Program-made: the position numbers and the translations under genes
Shown here: piece by piece, positions 30,887-41,415 of the stretch
Numbering within the stretch: position 1 is the stretch's first letter
Layout: each line of letters begins with the position of its first letter
The notes under the pieces: generated by a model
The model's input: the letters and a program-made list of their open reading frames with translations, nothing else
The model's database searches: none
Told to the model about the DNA's origin: nothing
NCBI RefSeq assembly: GCF_038502225.1
Contig: NC_091312.1
Location: 35,471,126-35,535,125, forward strand
Reading direction: 5' to 3'
DNA length: 64,000 nucleotides
From: Cherax quadricarinatus
Taxonomy: Eukaryota; Arthropoda; Malacostraca; Decapoda; Parastacidae

Positions 30887-32921
30887 CAGTTAAGCGTCAT
30901 ATTCTCTCCAACTTTTTTAATGTTCTTCCCTCTTTTAAACCCCTCTTTCGATCTTATGAGGCTGCTCTTATTGCTACCAGGCGTCGTAAGAATCAGCTTC
31001 GCTTCCTATGTGACTGTCTTGCTGAACAAGTTCTGCGCCCTTCCTTCTCCCACTTCCTGAAAACCAACCCACTGAGCACTCCCTTTCCTGATCATGCCCG
31101 TCTCCTACTTCAACAGCTCATTCTTTCTACTAAATCACAGGTTGAAGATGCCTTCTTTACTTTTCGTCAACGTCAACGTGCTCTCTTTGCGGCTCTACCA
31201 CAGGATCTCTGTAACCTTCTTTCTACCATTGCCTTTGACACTGCTCGCCTGAATGCACAAATTCATTCTTCCAAACTACAAAATAAACTTCAACGTCTCA
31301 TCTCAGCTAGCCCTTGGTCTAAATTCTCCCTCACTGACTGTGTTACTAATCTGTCTTCTGTCTCTCTCTCAGTATGAGCTTGAACTTCTTGGTTTTGGCC
31401 TTTCCTTTGCCACTTCGCCTACTCCTCGCGCTGGTATTTCCCTGATTAGCTCTTTTGATTCCTTTCGTCAATCTCGCTTCCGTAATCTTCCTGACTTGTC
31501 CACTTTTCGTGGTGCTCTCCTTCCTGCTCTTGTTAGTCTGTTTTCTAAGAATCACCACCTTCCACGCCGTTACCAACTTGCCCTTTCTTCTCTTAAATCC
31601 AACACTAACATTGTCATACTATCTTCTGACAAAGGTAATTCAGTAGTTATCCTTGATCGCGAGGATTACCTCCGTAAAGCTGATGTCTTGCTCTCTGACT
31701 CACGCACCTACACTCCTCTCGTTTCCAACCCTCTTGATCGCATCAAGAGGGACTCTCTCCGACCTCTGTCCTCCTGACTTTGACCTTGTTCAACGGTTTC
31801 GTGTCATCTGTCCCTCTCTTCCCTATTTCTATGGCCTTCCCAAAACTCATAAACCTGATATTCCTCTTCGTCCTATTATATCCTCTAGAGGTTCTGTCTC
31901 TTATTCTCTTGCTTCTTGGCTTGCCAAAACCCTCACTCCCTTTCTTGGTACTTTTTCTCCTGCCCACCTCCGTCACTCTCAAGACTTCATTGAACGGGTT
32001 CGCTCTCTCCCAACCTGTAAGATGCTTAGTCTTGACGTTGAGTCCCTCTTCACCAATGTCCCTCTTGATGATGTCTTTGATTTCCTTAGAGAGAAGGCCC
32101 ATGAAGGGTTTCTTCATCTCCCTATCCCCACTGATGTCTTTCTTGATCTGATCCGCCTCTGTGTGGACTCTAACTCTTTTTCCTTCCAAGGGAAATATTA
32201 TTCTCAAACCTTCGGTGTCGCTATGGGCTCTCCTCTCTCTCCTGTCCTTGCTAATCTTTACATGGAATACTTCGAGACTGTTCTTCTTCCTACCCTCGAT
32301 GTGCAACCTTCACTCTTGCTCCACTACGTGGATGACATCTTTGCTCTGTGGCCTCATGACTCCAGTCTCTTCCAACCTTTTCTTGAAGCTCTTAATAATC
32401 TTGCCCCTTCCATTAAGTTTAAGGCTGAATGGGAATCTAATTCCTTGCTTCCTTTCCTTGATGTCCATGTCCACCGCTCAGATACAGGTTTTTCCTTTTC
32501 CGTTTACCGTAAACCTATGCACAGTGGCATGTACATTCACTACTTTTCCTATCATGCTTCCCCTGTCAAGAAAAGTGTTCTTATCTCCCTCTTTCTCCGT
32601 GCCCTCCGCATCTGTGATCCTCAGTTCCTTCCAGCAGAAATTTCCACTCTTCATAATTCGTTCTCCCGTCTTGGCTACCCTTCCCATTTCATAGACCCTG
32701 CCCTCTCACGTGCTAAACGCAATTTCTTCTCTCCCAAACTCTCTACTCATGGGAACTCTTCTATCCTCTGCCTTCCCTACATTTCCGGTCTTTCTAATCT
32801 CAACAATTCTCTCCGTCCCTTAGACATCAAGCTTACCTTCCGCCAGACTAACACTCTTCGCACTAATCTCGTTCATACCTCTCCTCCCTCTACAGATGTT
32901 CCTGGTGTCTACTCTATTTCC
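30887..32921 (+). pseudogene. PLE ORF, plus copy (N-terminal and RT parts)
   Basis: This copy begins about 30887 with an N-terminal basic/helical region (RRKNQLRFLCDCLAEQ). It then shows the DKG motif typical of Penelope-like RTs (SSDKGNSVVILDRE, near 31630) and the RT core with LHYVDDIFALW (near 32325). Frameshifts occur near 31370 and 31750. The GIY-YIG domain breaks off after VPGVYSIS at 32921, where unrelated sequence (32922-33142) begins. It complements the minus copy, which has the nuclease but no N-terminus. Confidence 0.85.
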
Positions 32922-33153
32922 ATGTCCCTTCCTTCCCGCTCACCCCACCGGAGTCCCAACAGAAGAGCCTGAATTTCTCTTCTCAATATTTGTCCCACGA
33001 TCGCCTCGCTGCTGGGTTAAGCCCTGGCTCTATTTCTACGACTAAGAACACTCCTCTCCAGCACTGTTCTACGTCTGTCCCGTCTTTCCCGCTCATCCCA
33101 TTTGGGATCTTACCTGAACTTTCGTTTCGTTTCGTTTTCGTACCTCTGGTTAG

Positions 33154-33616
33154 CACAGCCCAGCATTGTGATTGTCACAGCAATCAACACACAGACCAGC
33201 ACACTGTACAGCGGGAGCATCGACACCATGCCCAGCCCTTCTAGGGCAGGGTAGGTGCCTGAGCCAGAGCTTTCAGCTCACAAGACTGCCATTCCCATTA
33301 GCCCCCCTGGGGCGGGGATGGCAGACTAGAGAGGCCTAGCTTCTCCCTACGAGCTCCATGAGGGCGGGGAATGTGCCTAGGCCTGAGGACAGTTGGTCCC
33401 GGAGATGACGGGTACGATCGACACCATGCCCAGCCCTTCTAGGGCAGGGTTGGTGCCTGAGCCCGAGCTTGTAGCTCACAAGATGAGGGGATACTTGTGC
33501 CTCCTCCCATGGAAGACTTAGGTCTCAGACACTCCCTAGACAGGGAGCCAGTGCCGGGCCACCACTTGGAAAAGGCCCGGGCCGGGAAAATTCCGGCGAA
33601 TCTTTAACAACAACAA
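33154..33616 (+). repeat. 463-bp SINE-like insertion with internal duplication
   Basis: A perfect 11-bp duplication, CCTCTGGTTAG, flanks it (33143-33153 and 33617-33627). It ends in (CAA)n. An internal direct repeat beginning 'cgacaccatgcccagccc' recurs with a 198-bp period (33221 and 33419). There is no ORF and no clear tRNA-like B box. The class is uncertain: SINE or other short retroelement. Confidence 0.7.
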
Positions 33617-33630
33617 CCTCTGGTTAGTGT

Positions 33631-33670
33631 GACTTTGTCAATGGTCCAAGTCGGACCGAAACGTCGTCGT
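33631..33670 (+). ncRNA. Hammerhead-like motif at right PLE end
   Basis: The plus strand shows TTTGTCAAT, perfect 5-bp stem GGTCC-aagtc-GGACC (33643-33657), GAAA (33658-33661), C, GTC triloop, then GTC with C17 at 33668. It mirrors the motif at 27722-27765 with covarying stem changes: GGTC/GACC there, GGTCC/GGACC here. Confidence 0.5.
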
Positions 33671-33770
33671 AAGCTTCTCTCTTTTATGTGCGGGTTATTT
33701 GTGTATCGTTCCAGTCACGGTATTGTGCCTTTTTTGTTATTTACAAAACTATTACAACCTCAGTGCGTGA

Positions 33771-34201
33771 CAAGGTTTGTACAGGCTCAGAAAGCGTTCT
33801 TACTTCCAGTCTCCCTACGATCCCTGTCGGAGAGGGGAGATACTTTAGCCATTAAGTCTTACTCTCTGCTCCATATTCGCTGTTGGGAAGGAGAATCTTT
33901 CCTCACCATGATTCAAGCACATCGAGTAAAAACCAGACCACCTCGTGGGACAACCACCGACGTTATGACGAGGATCATTGCTTCCATCCTGAAGAACACT
34001 ATGATGAAACTGTCAAACCAGATCTCAGTCAAGAATGCCTTCCTCGATTGCTTCAGCGATGCTGAGGCCAACAAGATCGCCACTTTTGCAGTTATGAGGG
34101 CGCTGAAAGACTTCAAAGTAATTCTATTTCAGGCTCAGGGAGCGAAGGAAGTGTTCGCTCAGAGGCTAGATCGTGAAATCAACAACCCGTCAGCGAACTA
34201 G
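33771..34201 (+). CDS. Exon-like ORF of unknown function
   Basis: If the PLE dimer is removed, the sequence left of 27681 (a run of Ts) joins to 'attacaacctcag' at 33770, a plausible 3' splice site. An open frame of about 143 codons follows, ending in TAG at 34199-34201. It reads CVTRFVQAQKAFLLP.., ..CFSDAEANKIATFAVMRALK.., ..LDREINNPSAN. I recognise no domain. Base use is more balanced than in the surrounding repeats. It may be a last exon of a host gene or a relic of an unrecognised element. LINE-B begins about 200 bp downstream. Confidence 0.4.
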
Positions 34202-34397
34202 AACGAATGGGCCAAGGTAGACACGACCATTGTGATACTTAAGATCAGTTTCACCGAGATTTCAATGTTCAACTAAACTCTCCACAAAGGTTTCTGCATC
34301 TCATAGTACAACATCAACCCTAGGAATATTGAACCAGAACGATACCAACACATCACCCCATATTGGAGCTGTTACTCTGAATTCCACAGCTCCAGGG

Positions 34398-35229
34398 GTC
34401 ATCCCGTATTGATTAAAAACAACAGATATATCCCCACCCCACAATGGTGGCAGTAAAGCAATTGCAAAGAATTACAGACCGATAGCACTAACGTCACACA
34501 TCATAAAATTTTTTTGAAAGGGTTCTAACAAGCAAGATCACCAACCACCTGGACACCCAACAGTTGCACAACCCCAGGTCGCTCTTGCCTCTCACAACTA
34601 CTGGACCACTATGACATGGTCTTGAATGCATTGGAGGACAAACAATATGTGGATGGAGTATACACAGATTGAGAAAGCCTTCAATATGTGCGATCATGAT
34701 GTAACAGCACACAAAATGCGTGATAAAGGAATAAAAGGAAAAGTGGGGAGGTGGATCTATAACTTTTTAACAAATAGAACACAAAGAGTAATGGTAAACA
34801 GAGTAAAGTCAGAGGAGTCTACAGTGAAAAGCTCTGTTCCACAAAGTACTCTCCCTCATCCTTTTCCTCATTCTCATATCTGACATAGAGATGTAAGCCT
34901 GAGCACCATGTCCTCCTTTGTTAACGATACCAGAATTTGCATGACAGTGTCATCCACTGACAATGGAAATCTCCAAGCGGATATTAACCAAATCTTAAAT
35001 AGGCCTCAAAGAACAACATGAATTTCAATGAGGATACATTTCAATTGATCCGCTCTGGAAAAATCAAGGAAATAAAAACCAGATAAGAGCATAAAATAAA
35101 TTCTAACCACACAATAGAGTGATAATGTCAGAGAATCTCACTTTCAAAGATCTTAACAATGTCTTTACCATATCTGCTAGGAAAATGATAGGATGGATTA
35201 TGCGAACCTTCAAAACAAGGGATGACAAG
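34398..35229 (+). pseudogene. LINE-B fragment (copy B0), decayed
   Basis: It reads through frameshifts: ..KNYRPIALTSHI.., a degenerate FADD position ('tttgttaacgatacc' for FADDT), and ..KMIGWIMRTFKT... It ends at 35229, where repeat E begins. It is inactive. Confidence 0.75.
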
Positions 35230-35672
35230 TTAGTTTAGTTTAATATATATGTTAAGCGCCCCATACCCATCCTGTGGGCGGTAGTCAAAAGATTACAGAG
35301 GTACATAATGGGTCCAGGGACTGGGCCCCAAAGTTTTGATAGCTGAACAAGTTACAAAGCTGATGAACTCCAGGTAGAACTGGTCACAATCATGACAGGT
35401 TACAAAGGCATTTACAGATTACAGAGGTACATAATGGGTCCAGGGACTGGGCCCCCCAGGGTTTTGATAGCTGAACTAGGTACAAAGGTAATGAATTCAC
35501 AAGTTACAAAGGTAATGAAAACTGTAAGTAAATTTACTTACGTTTATACATGGCTACAGTCATGAACAAATTATAGAGTAATGAGCAATTCACCCGTCCA
35601 CACCCGGTCACAACTGTAATGAGTTATTGGTGCAAATATTAATTGCTGGGTCACACACACACACACACACAC
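35230..35672 (-). repeat. Repeat E (copy 1)
   Basis: On the minus strand it starts at a (TG)n tract and ends 'gggtatggggcgcttaacat'. It contains several 'ttacaaaggtaatgaa' tandem sub-repeats. Copies lie at 49392 and 59666. Its 3' portion resembles the LINE-F 3' UTR at 58026-58065. It is non-coding. Confidence 0.65.
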
Positions 35673-36091
35673 CGATATCTTAGTAAGGAATCATTCAAGA
35701 CACTGTACACCGTATACGTCAGGCCCATACTGGAGTATGCAGCACCTGTTTGGAACCCACACATGATCAAGCACGTCAAGAAATTAGAGAAAGTGCAAAG
35801 GTTTGCGACAAGGTTAGTTCCAGAGCTAAGGGTAATGTCCTACGAAGAAAGGTTAATGGAAATCGACCTGACGACACTGGAGGACAGGAGGGTTAGAGGA
35901 GACATGATAACGACATACAAAATACTGCGTGGAATAGACAAGGTGGACAGAGATAGGATGCTCCAGAGAGGGGACACAGAAACAAGGGGTCACAGTTGGT
36001 AGCTGAAGATTCAGACGAGTCAAAGGGATGTTAGGAAGTATTTCTTCAGTCATAGAGTTGTCAGGAAGTGGAATAGTCTAACAAGTGATGT
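35673..36091 (+). pseudogene. LINE-D copy D1, left part
   Basis: It starts right at the end of a (CA)n tract and encodes the LINE-D C-terminus (RYLSKESFKTLYTVYVRPIL.., ..RFATRLVPEL..). It stops at 36091, where LINE-B1 is inserted, and resumes at 46650 with 'tagtggaggcaggaacc'. The same text is continuous at 47187-47203. Confidence 0.8.
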
Positions 36092-37972
36092 CTGCCACCT
36101 TGGAGCCTTGTTGGACTGGAGGCACAGCCAGTGGCCACCCATGGCCCTCCAGAACTACAACTACTGATGCCAATAACAAAATCCCCCCAACAAACACAAA
36201 ATACAACCTCGTTCATATTTGCTAATATACAGGGCCTTAAGCCATCCACCAACAACAAAATACCTTTTATCAGTGGACTTCTAGAGGAGTCTAATGCAAT
36301 GTCTGCAGCCTTCACAGAGACCCACACAAAAGATCACTTTGACAGTGAAATATGGATAAGTGGGTACAACCTTTTTAGATGCGACAGAAAGAACAGGCAA
36401 CAAGGGGGGGTTGGCCTATATGTCAGAGTCGCTCATCTGCACGGAGTTACTGAACACCACAAATGATGTAGTGGAAGTTCTATCAATAAAGATTGAGAAC
36501 CAAAACCTAGTCATCGTGGTTGTATATATGCCACCAGATGCAACTTTCCAACAGTTCAAGGAACAGCTACTGAAAATTGATTACTGTCTGGAAAGCCTTC
36601 CAACCCCATTCCCAAACATCTTACTGCTTGGTGATTTCAACCTAAGGCATACAAAATGGAAGAATGTAGCGAATAATGTTATAGCTGAAACAATCCCCGG
36701 AGGTAGCGCAGATGAAAGGTCACACACACATGAGCTACTAAGTCTCTGTGATAAACACACCTTAAGCCAACAGATAGTGGAGCCAACAAGACTAGAAAAC
36801 ACACTTGACCTTATCTTCACAAATAATGAGGACCTGGTAAGAGACATGACATAACAATATCAAAAACAATTAATTCCGACCACAGTCTAATCGAAGTTGA
36901 GACTTACATGCACAAGGGTCCTGATCAGTAAAATGTATGTACCTGTGAAGGTGTCTTCACAAAATACAACTTCAACAACAAGATCATCAACTGGGACCAG
37001 GTAAACCATGTCTTAAATGAAACATGTTGGGAAGATATCTTAAATAACATGGATCTAAACCAGTGCCTTGAAAGGATCAACTTCCTGGCAGCTGAAGCAT
37101 GTTCTAGGCATATTCCCCTAAGAAAGAAGAAGAGCAGGAGTAAACTGGAGAGAGAAAGACGCTCCCTCTACAGAAGACGACAAAGAATCACTGAGCTCCT
37201 TAGGAACGCTAGAATATCTGATACACGGAAGGAGGCGCTGACCAAGGAAGTGGAAACTATCGAACTTAAGTTAAAAGACTCTTACAGGAACCAGGAGAGA
37301 CAGGAGGAGCTTAAAGCTATTAGTGAAATTGAAAGAAATTCAAAATATTTCTTTTCATATGCCAAAAACAAGGCAAATACCACATCTTGTATCGGGCCCT
37401 TACTCAGACAGGATGGGACTTACACAGATGACAACAAGGAAATGAGTGAAATACTGAAATCCCAATACGACTCTGTGTTTAGTGAGCCACTAATCAGTCT
37501 GGGGATCGACGACCCAAATGATTTCTTCATGAATGAGCCTGAAAACTCCATAAACGTATGCCAGATTTCCAACATTACCCTAACTCCGATAGACTTTGAA
37601 ATATGTAAAGTAAAAGGACACAAGTGCAACTAATGTGACATTTTATTGTGGCAACGTTTCGCTCTCCAGGAGCTTTGTCAAGCCGTATCGGCTTGACAAA
37701 GCTCCTGGAGAGCGAAACGTTGCCACAATAAAATGTCACATTAGTTGCACTTGTGTCCTTTTACTTTGCATATTGTCGGTAATTCTACCAACATTATACA
37801 GACTTTGAAATAGCCATTGACAACATGCCCATGCACTCAGCCCCAGGCCCAGACTCATGGAACTCTGTGTTCATTAAGAACTGCAAGAAACCCCTCTCAC
37901 GTGCACTAAGTACACTATGGAGATGGAGCTTGGACATGAGTGAAATTCCACAGTCACTTAAAACAACGGATA
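36092..37972 (+). pseudogene. LINE-B copy B1, endonuclease and pre-RT part
   Basis: The 5' end of LINE-B lies near 36092. An AP-endonuclease domain begins with FIFANIQGLKPS and has FTETHTKDHF and LLLGDFNLRHTKW. A basic, Arg-rich linker follows (KKKSRSKLERERRSLYRRR) and then the start of RT. Frameshifts near 36440 and 36850 break it. P4 (37604-37799) and LINE-C (37973) interrupt it. B1 resumes at 40916, 43215, 43591, 45963 and 46282. Confidence 0.8.
37604..37799. mobile_element. Palindromic insertion P4 (196 bp) with paired hammerhead-like cores
   Basis: A perfect 13-bp duplication, agactttgaaata, flanks it (37591-37603 and 37800-37812). It interrupts LINE-B1 between TPIDFEI and AIDNM. The 82-bp inverted arms differ at one position and are separated by only TAT (37686-37688). 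Each arm has TTGACAAA, stem GCTC-ctgga-GAGC (37701-37713 on plus), GAAAC, GTT, GCC. The 29-nt tail contains 'gtcggtaattctacc'. It is the same family as P3, in opposite orientation and with a shorter centre. Confidence 0.88.
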
Positions 37973-40915
37973 TATTTATTTATTTATTTATTTATTTAGA
38001 AATTTAAGCATACATACAGAGGTACAAAAAAAAATACAGGTAAGAGCAGCATGCCAAAGCCACTTATATGCATAGCATTACGGGCTGGCTTAAAATTAAC
38101 TTGAGATTAACTAAGCAATGATGAAATCAGTGATAAGACATTATTGTAAACAGATAACTATAAAGCACAAATGAGTATTACAAAGACAGCTCATATGGTT
38201 GCATGCATTGCTGTTCATTCAGTAGAATGAAGTATTCTGTTAGGTAGTGTATCTAAAAAAATAACAAAGTTAGATTGGGTCCTAGGTTTAACATTTATGT
38301 GATATAATTGTGAGTAACATTTTGGATATACAATTTATAAGGTTCAGTTATTCAGTATTTATTTGGTTTTGAGTGAGTAAGTGAACTTTGAGAAGAGACT
38401 TGAATTTGTAAACAGGTAGTGTTTCTTTTATATTTACAGGTAATGAATTCCAGATTTTAGGGCCTTTTATGTGCATTGAGTTTTTGCATAGCGTGAGATG
38501 GACACGAGGAACATCAAAGAGTGATCTGTGCCTTGTGTTATGGTCATGTGTTCTGTTGAGGTTGGCAAGGAGATGTTTGAGGGGAGGGTTAATATCAGAG
38601 TTAAGTGTTCTATGTATGTAATAGGTGCAATAATAAGTATGGATGTTTTGTATGGTGAGTAGGTTGAGTGTTTTGAATATTGGTGGAGTGTGTTGCCTGT
38701 AGTGAGAATTTGTTATCATTCTAACTGCAGCCTTTTGTTGTGTAATTAGTGGTCTGAGATGGTTAATTGTTGTTGAGCCCCATGCACAAATTCCATAGGT
38801 GAGATAGGGGTAAATAAGAGAGTGATAAAGGGCCAGGAGGGCTGACTGTGGAACATAGTACCGTATCTTCGATAGTATGCCTACAGTCTTGGAAATTTTC
38901 TTAGAAATTTGTTGTACATGTGTATGAAATTTGAGTATTATCTAGGTGGATTCCTAAGAATTTTCCCTCTGTTAGCTTTGTGATAGGTGATCCGTTTATC
39001 GTTATGTTAAGAGGTACATCTGTAGCTCTGTTACCAAACTGAATGAAGTAGGTTTTGTCAATGTTTAGTGTAAGTTTGTTAGTCCTCATCCAGGTAGATA
39101 TTTTCTGTAATTCGGTGTTTACAGTATTGACTAGAGTGACTGGGCTCGGGTGAGAGAAGACGTATGTAGTGTCATCTGCAAAAAGTGTGGGTTTGAGTAA
39201 TTGCGAAGCATTTGGTAGGTCATTTATGTATAGGAGAAAGAGAAGAGGGCCAAGGACACTTCCCTGTGGGACACCAATTGTAATTGGTTGTGCGGAAGAG
39301 CTTGCCCCATTTGCGTACACATATTGGCTTCTGTTGCTGAGGTAAGACTTGAGGTAGTTGAGGGAGTGCCCTCTAATACCATAGTGTGACAATTTTACAT
39401 GGAGCAAGTCATGGTCAACTGTATCAAAAGCTTTACGTAAGTCAATGAAGATCCCCAGTGGGACTTCTTTTTTTCTCTATTGCATTGTATATATGTTCTA
39501 GCATGTGTATAATAGCATCATTAGTATTTTTATTAGGCCTGAATCCAAATTGGCAGGGGTTGAGAATGTTTTGGGAGATGAGGTAGGAGTAGATTCGTTT
39601 ATGAATTAATTTTTCGAAGATTTTTGAGAGAGGGTGTAAACTGGATATTGGCCTATAGTTATTCAACTCTGTTTGGTCACCTCCTTTATGGATCGGGGTG
39701 ACCCTTGCTATTTTGAGAACTGTAGGGAAGGTGGAGGATTCAATGGATTTGTTAAAGAGTGTTGCAATGATTGGTGATAGTACTTGTGACGCTTTTTTGT
39801 ATATAAAGGGTGGTAAGGTATTTAAATCTCCTGCCTTGTTTTTCAGTGCGTTGATAATAAGGGAGACTTCGTATGGGTTAGTCGGAGCTAGGAACAGTGT
39901 GTTCGGGTAGTTGCCAGTGAGGTAGTCATTTGGTGGGGTATCTGAGCTTGGGATTTTATTGGCAAGGTTTTGACCTATAGTGGAGAAGAAATCATTGAGC
40001 CTGTTTGCTGTTTCTGTTGGTGGGAGTTGGGGTTCATCTGATTTTGCTAATTTTATTTCGCTATGTCGTGATATCTTTTTTGTTCCCAGAATTTCTGATA
40101 GGGTCTTCCAGGTCTTTTTTATATCACCTGGTAAGTTGGATAATCTGTTCTCATAATACATTTTTTTTTTTTGCCCTTCTTATCAGGCTGGTTAGGATTG
40201 ACGAGTAACGTTTTGTTTGGTCTCTGGTTATGTGACCCATTCTGTACTGTTTTTCATATCGGTGTTTTGTATTTATGGATTTGAGAATGCTGGGTGTTAG
40301 CCAGGGACTGTTCAGTCTCTTAGCTGTCATCTGTTTAGTTTTTTTAGGGCAGTGCTTGTTATAAAGGTATTGGGTCTTTTTTAGAAAATTATTAAAACAT
40401 TCGTCAATATCTGTATAGATTTCTAGCTCAGTGTGCCAGTCAATGTTTGTTACTGCTGTTGTGAAGTTATTAATGGCTGCCTCATTGTGAAGTCTGAAGG
40501 TGACTTTAGTAGTGTCTTGGGGTATTTTACCAAGAGTTGTTATGAGGAAAGTAGGGTAGTGGTCTGTGGTATTATCTGTAATTATGCCTGATTTTAAATG
40601 GGATATGGTGTTGGTCCAGATGTGGTCAAGTAGGGAAACACTAGTCTCTGTAACTCTTGTAGGTTTTGTTACTGTTGGTAGCAACATGCAGTTACTCATT
40701 ATGTTTGTGAATTCAGTAACGTGTGGGTCCTGGTCTTGCAGGAGATTTATATTGAAGTCACCTGAGAGTAGTAAGTGATCTTTGTTCATGCGTGCATCAA
40801 TTATCATACTTCCTAGGTTTTGACTATATTGGCTAATGTTTGATTGTGGAACTCTGTAGATGTTTATCACTGTGAGAGGTTTTTGTAGGTATTTGGATTT
40901 GAATTTAGCTATTAT
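37973..40915 (-). pseudogene. LINE-C copy inserted in LINE-B1
   Basis: It is on the minus strand, 5'-truncated within the endonuclease. The order from 40900 leftwards is: LLSGDFNINLL and DHIWTN (endonuclease), a linker, RT with NNYRPISSL, NPCQFGFRPNKNTNDAI, GVPQGSVLGPLLFLLYIND and FADDTTYV (39170-39184), then a C-terminus ending near 38348. Frameshifts lie near 40155, 39425 and 38910. The 3' UTR ends in (TTTA)n at 37975-38000. 'atatatt' sits at both borders as a possible target duplication. Confidence 0.85.
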
Positions 40916-41415
40916 ATATTCCCACTATATAAAGGTGGCAGCGAAGCATTAGCTAAGAACTATAGACCAATAGCTCTAACGTCCCACATCGTAAAAATTT
41001 TTGAAAGAATGTTAAGAAGCAGGATTGCAAACCACCTGGATTCCCCAAAACTGCACAATCCAGGGCAACATGGGTTCAGGGCAGGTCGCTCCTGCCTCTC
41101 ACAACTACTGGATCACTATGATATGGCCTTGGATGCACTGGAAGAAAATCAGAATGCAGATGTAATATACACAGACTTTGCGAAAGCATTTGACAAGTGC
41201 AATCATGGCGTAACAGAGCACAAAATACATGCTAAAGGAATAACTGGTAAAGTGGGGAGATGGATCTTCAACTTCCTAACCAATCGAACACAAAGAATAG
41301 TGATCAACAGAGTTAAATCGGAGGCTGCCATAGTGAAGAGCTCTGTTCCACAAGGCACAGTACTCGCCCCCATCCTGTTCCTCATCCTCATATCAGACAT
41401 AGACAGAAATGTAAC
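40916..41415 (+). pseudogene. LINE-B1 continued (RT)
   Basis: It resumes with the KGGS region and shows HNPGQHGFRAGRSCLSQLLD, VIYTDFAKAFDKCNHG and SSVPQGTVLAPILFLILISD. It is cut after NVTHS, before the FADD motif, by LINE-B2. The missing continuation (STISSFADDTRICM) is found at 43218. Confidence 0.85.

Larger units (their letters stand above)
27693..33740. mobile_element. Head-to-head Penelope-like element (PLE) dimer
   Basis: A 12-bp target duplication with one mismatch bounds it: ttacGaaactat at 27681-27692 and ttacAaaactat at 33741-33752. The outer ends are an inverted repeat of about 100 bp ('cctctggttagtgtgac' to 'gcgggttatttgtgta'). The left half is a minus-strand copy and the right half a plus-strand copy; they meet near 30886. 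The right end carries an extra tail, 'cagtcacggtattgtgcc', absent at the left. Later insertions: P2, a solo LTR, P3 and a SINE. Penelope-like elements are known to insert as partial tandem or inverted copies. Confidence 0.8.

Noticed and set aside
31743..32306. 187-codon minus-strand ORF and 30032-30562 minus / 32161-32694 plus ORFs
   Set aside because: Alternative frames of the two PLE RT copies.
32922..33142. Assigning this 220-bp stretch to the PLE 3' region
   Set aside because: It does not match the minus PLE copy at the same position, and I could not identify it.
27404..37799. CRISPR array or attenuator-like terminators because of repeated hairpins
   Set aside because: No regular spacers; the organism is eukaryotic, and the hairpins are parts of TSD-flanked insertions.
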